A stretch of DNA of 7,762 bases from Granulosicoccaceae bacterium (GTDB taxonomy: Bacteria; Pseudomonadota; Gammaproteobacteria; Granulosicoccales; Granulosicoccaceae), in contig JALZUX010000653.1 of the NCBI GenBank assembly GCA_023301405.1, forward strand, positions 1-7,762, written 5' to 3'. The notes beneath the pieces were generated by a model. That model had not been told where the DNA came from, ran no database searches, and saw nothing but the letters and a program-made list of their open reading frames with translations. A program made the position numbers and the translations under genes. Positions 6,305-7,762 of this stretch are shown here, piece after piece (within the stretch, counting starts at the first letter, position 1; each line of letters begins with the position of its first letter).

Positions 6305-7762
6305 TCATTTACCGCCACCCAACTTTATTTTTTCCAGAAGCGTATCCCGTTTCTCACTATTTTTTATCAGGCTTCCAGCACGATAAGCCATATTTAATGT
6401 GAGTCGTGCGTTTTGACTATCACCTATTCGCTCTAGCTCCAGAGCAATTCCATGCAGTGCAGACACTGCCGCAAACGGATCAACAATCAGATTTGCATGC
6501 TCAGTTGCCTGTGCTGTCAGCCCAAGACTTACCTCCGTCAAAGCTACATGACGAATAGCCAAATCTCTAGCCGCGGTGTTAACCGGTAACTCATAAGCCG
6601 CTACCATGGCCAGCTCAAGGAAATCTGCCATATCCTCTATGCGGCCTGCACTCTGAAAGTATACGGCGATGGCGCTGAGTGCTACAGTCCGATTTTCAGG
6701 TTTATTTAAACTTCTCGCAAGAATTGATGCCTTAAGAAAACTGTCGAGTGAATCTTCTTCCTGGCCCAGCGCTTTCTCGGACAGAGCATAATCTGCAATC
6801 GCTATCGTACGCTCTGCCTCTGATGTAATACCATAAGTGCTGCGCGAAGCTTGATCGAGCAATTGAGATGCTTTATCAAGGTCACCCAATTCACTGTAAG
6901 AACGGGCTAGGCGCTGCAAGCTCATCACTGCAAATAGCTTGTCTTTAGTGCTTCCACTAACATCTCTTGCGATTTCCAGATCTCCTACTTCTATCAAGCG
7001 TTCATGTAACTCCATGTACGCTTGTAGATCTACCTCGCGTTTAGTCCATTCATCAAAATATCTATCTGCATTATGAGCGACTCTATTTTTTAGCCATAAA
7101 ACAGAATTACTGTCTGCAGGAATTGCTGCCCCCATCCGAGGAACAGACTGTGAGACTTCATATACGCCATCACCACTGACGTAATTCTGCAACTCCTGGC
7201 TAGCATTTTCTCCCAGATCATCTTGAAGGTAGGCGATGAGTTCTTCAGTTGAATAATTATTTGGATTATTGATATCCGACGATCTCTCCAGCGCCGCTTT
7301 AAGCGATACTTCTTCAACCGCGTCAAAGGCAGAGTTTTCATTGACTGGTACGATCTGCGCCACTACGGGGGTCACAGGCTCAGTGCCTAATCCGCCATTG
7401 ACAACAAACATCGCGCCAGCCCCTAGCAACCCCGCCACCACAGACGCCGCGACGGCCGTCTTGATCAACTTGGCTTTCCCCTCACCTTCGACGGTGATGT
7501 TAACTTCGCGGTAAGTCGACTTTTCTACCAATTCTTCAGCAGCAGAGGCACTGCCAGACATCGGCACCTCTGGCGATTCCTCTGGCGCCTCAGGTTGACT
7601 CCCTACCTCTTCAACGAACTCCGAGGTTTCAGCCGCTACCTGTCCCGGTAACACTAATCCTCCCGAAATACTTCCAATGTTGCTTCCAGAATCACTACCA
7701 GAGTCACTACCAGAATTTGCAGACAAATCATTAATTAGATTATTAAGTGAATGGGCAACAAA
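6305..7762 (-). CDS. Membrane-anchored protein with TPR-like helical repeats (5' end open at window edge)
   Basis: I do not recognise a named family. Numbering from a TTG codon at 7726, residues 1-70 form a disordered, acidic stretch rich in Ser, Gly, Asp and Glu that begins with SGSD repeats. A basic patch and a single transmembrane segment follow at about 89-109 (AVAASVVAGLLGAGAMFVV). After a Pro/Val-rich linker, residues about 264-452 hold roughly five helix-pair repeats of about 36-40 residues with TPR spacing, for example LARSYSELGDLDKASQLL. This suggests a protein-protein interaction domain. The N-terminus is probably cytoplasmic and the repeats outside, from charge, but this is not certain. 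The frame stays open 12 more codons to the window edge, and no ribosome binding site precedes the TTG. The gene is therefore most likely truncated here rather than starting at 7726. The stop is TGA at 6305-6307; the CAP lipoprotein gene follows. Confidence 0.8.
   Translation of the reverse strand, partial: FVAHSLNNLINDLSANSGSDSGSDSGSNIGSISGGLVLPGQVAAETSEFVEEVGSQPEAPEESPEVPMSGSASAAEELVEKSTYREVNITVEGEGKAKLIKTAVAASVVAGLLGAGAMFVVNGGLGTEPVTPVVAQIVPVNENSAFDAVEEVSLKAALERSSDINNPNNYSTEELIAYLQDDLGENASQELQNYVSGDGVYEVSQSVPRMGAAIPADSNSVLWLKNRVAHNADRYFDEWTKREVDLQAYMELHERLIEVGDLEIARDVSGSTKDKLFAVMSLQRLARSYSELGDLDKASQLLDQASRSTYGITSEAERTIAIADYALSEKALGQEEDSLDSFLKASILARSLNKPENRTVALSAIAVYFQSAGRIEDMADFLELAMVAAYELPVNTAARDLAIRHVALTEVSLGLTAQATEHANLIVDPFAAVSALHGIALELERIGDSQNARLTLNMAYRAGSLIKNSEKRDTLLEKIKLGGGK
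7686..7715 (-). repeat. 12-base tandem repeat encoding Ser-Asp-Ser-Gly
   Basis: The units ccagaatcacta (7686-7697) and ccagagtcacta (7698-7709), followed by a half copy ccagaa, form two and a half near-identical copies. They encode the SDSG repeats at the N-terminal side of the membrane protein. The 12-base unit preserves the frame when copies are gained or lost. Confidence 0.7.

Overview
The window reads as a chromosomal segment of a gammaproteobacterium. The evidence is a PurB of the 456-residue E. coli class followed 2 nt later by a YcfD/RoxA-type ribosomal oxygenase, plus a tRNA-Val(GAC) with genome-encoded CCA. Base composition looks moderate by eye. The genus cannot be fixed from the sequence; an environmental or marine lineage is only a guess. 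No phage genes, insertion sequences, CRISPR arrays or integrases are visible.

Layout. Positions 1-301 hold no gene I can support, only hairpins. A tRNA-Val(GAC) on the minus strand (302-378) has a good sigma70-type promoter (390-418). It diverges from purB (536-1909), which is followed almost without a gap by roxA (1912-3060), probably as one transcript: purine synthesis plus hydroxylation of ribosomal protein L16. After a 250-base gap comes a 643-residue exported protein (3311-5242). It combines a subtilisin-like (S8) serine protease domain carrying all catalytic residues with a C-terminal metzincin-like zinc protease domain. This is the most unusual gene in the window. A 271-base gap between convergent genes contains a hairpin with a U-tract that suits termination of the minus-strand genes.

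On the minus strand lie a CAP-domain (SCP/YkwD-like) lipoprotein with a Thr-Gly hexanucleotide-repeat linker (5514-6248). Upstream of it in the same direction is a single-pass membrane protein with a TPR-like helical-repeat domain (6305 to the window edge), whose true start is probably outside the window. The two are 56 bases apart and may be co-transcribed.

How the genes work together. purB and roxA are housekeeping genes joined by conserved proximity. The dual protease, CAP lipoprotein and TPR membrane protein are all predicted to be exported or membrane-bound, so this half of the window looks like envelope or secreted functions. Nothing in the sequence proves that they form one system, and the protease is convergent with the other two.
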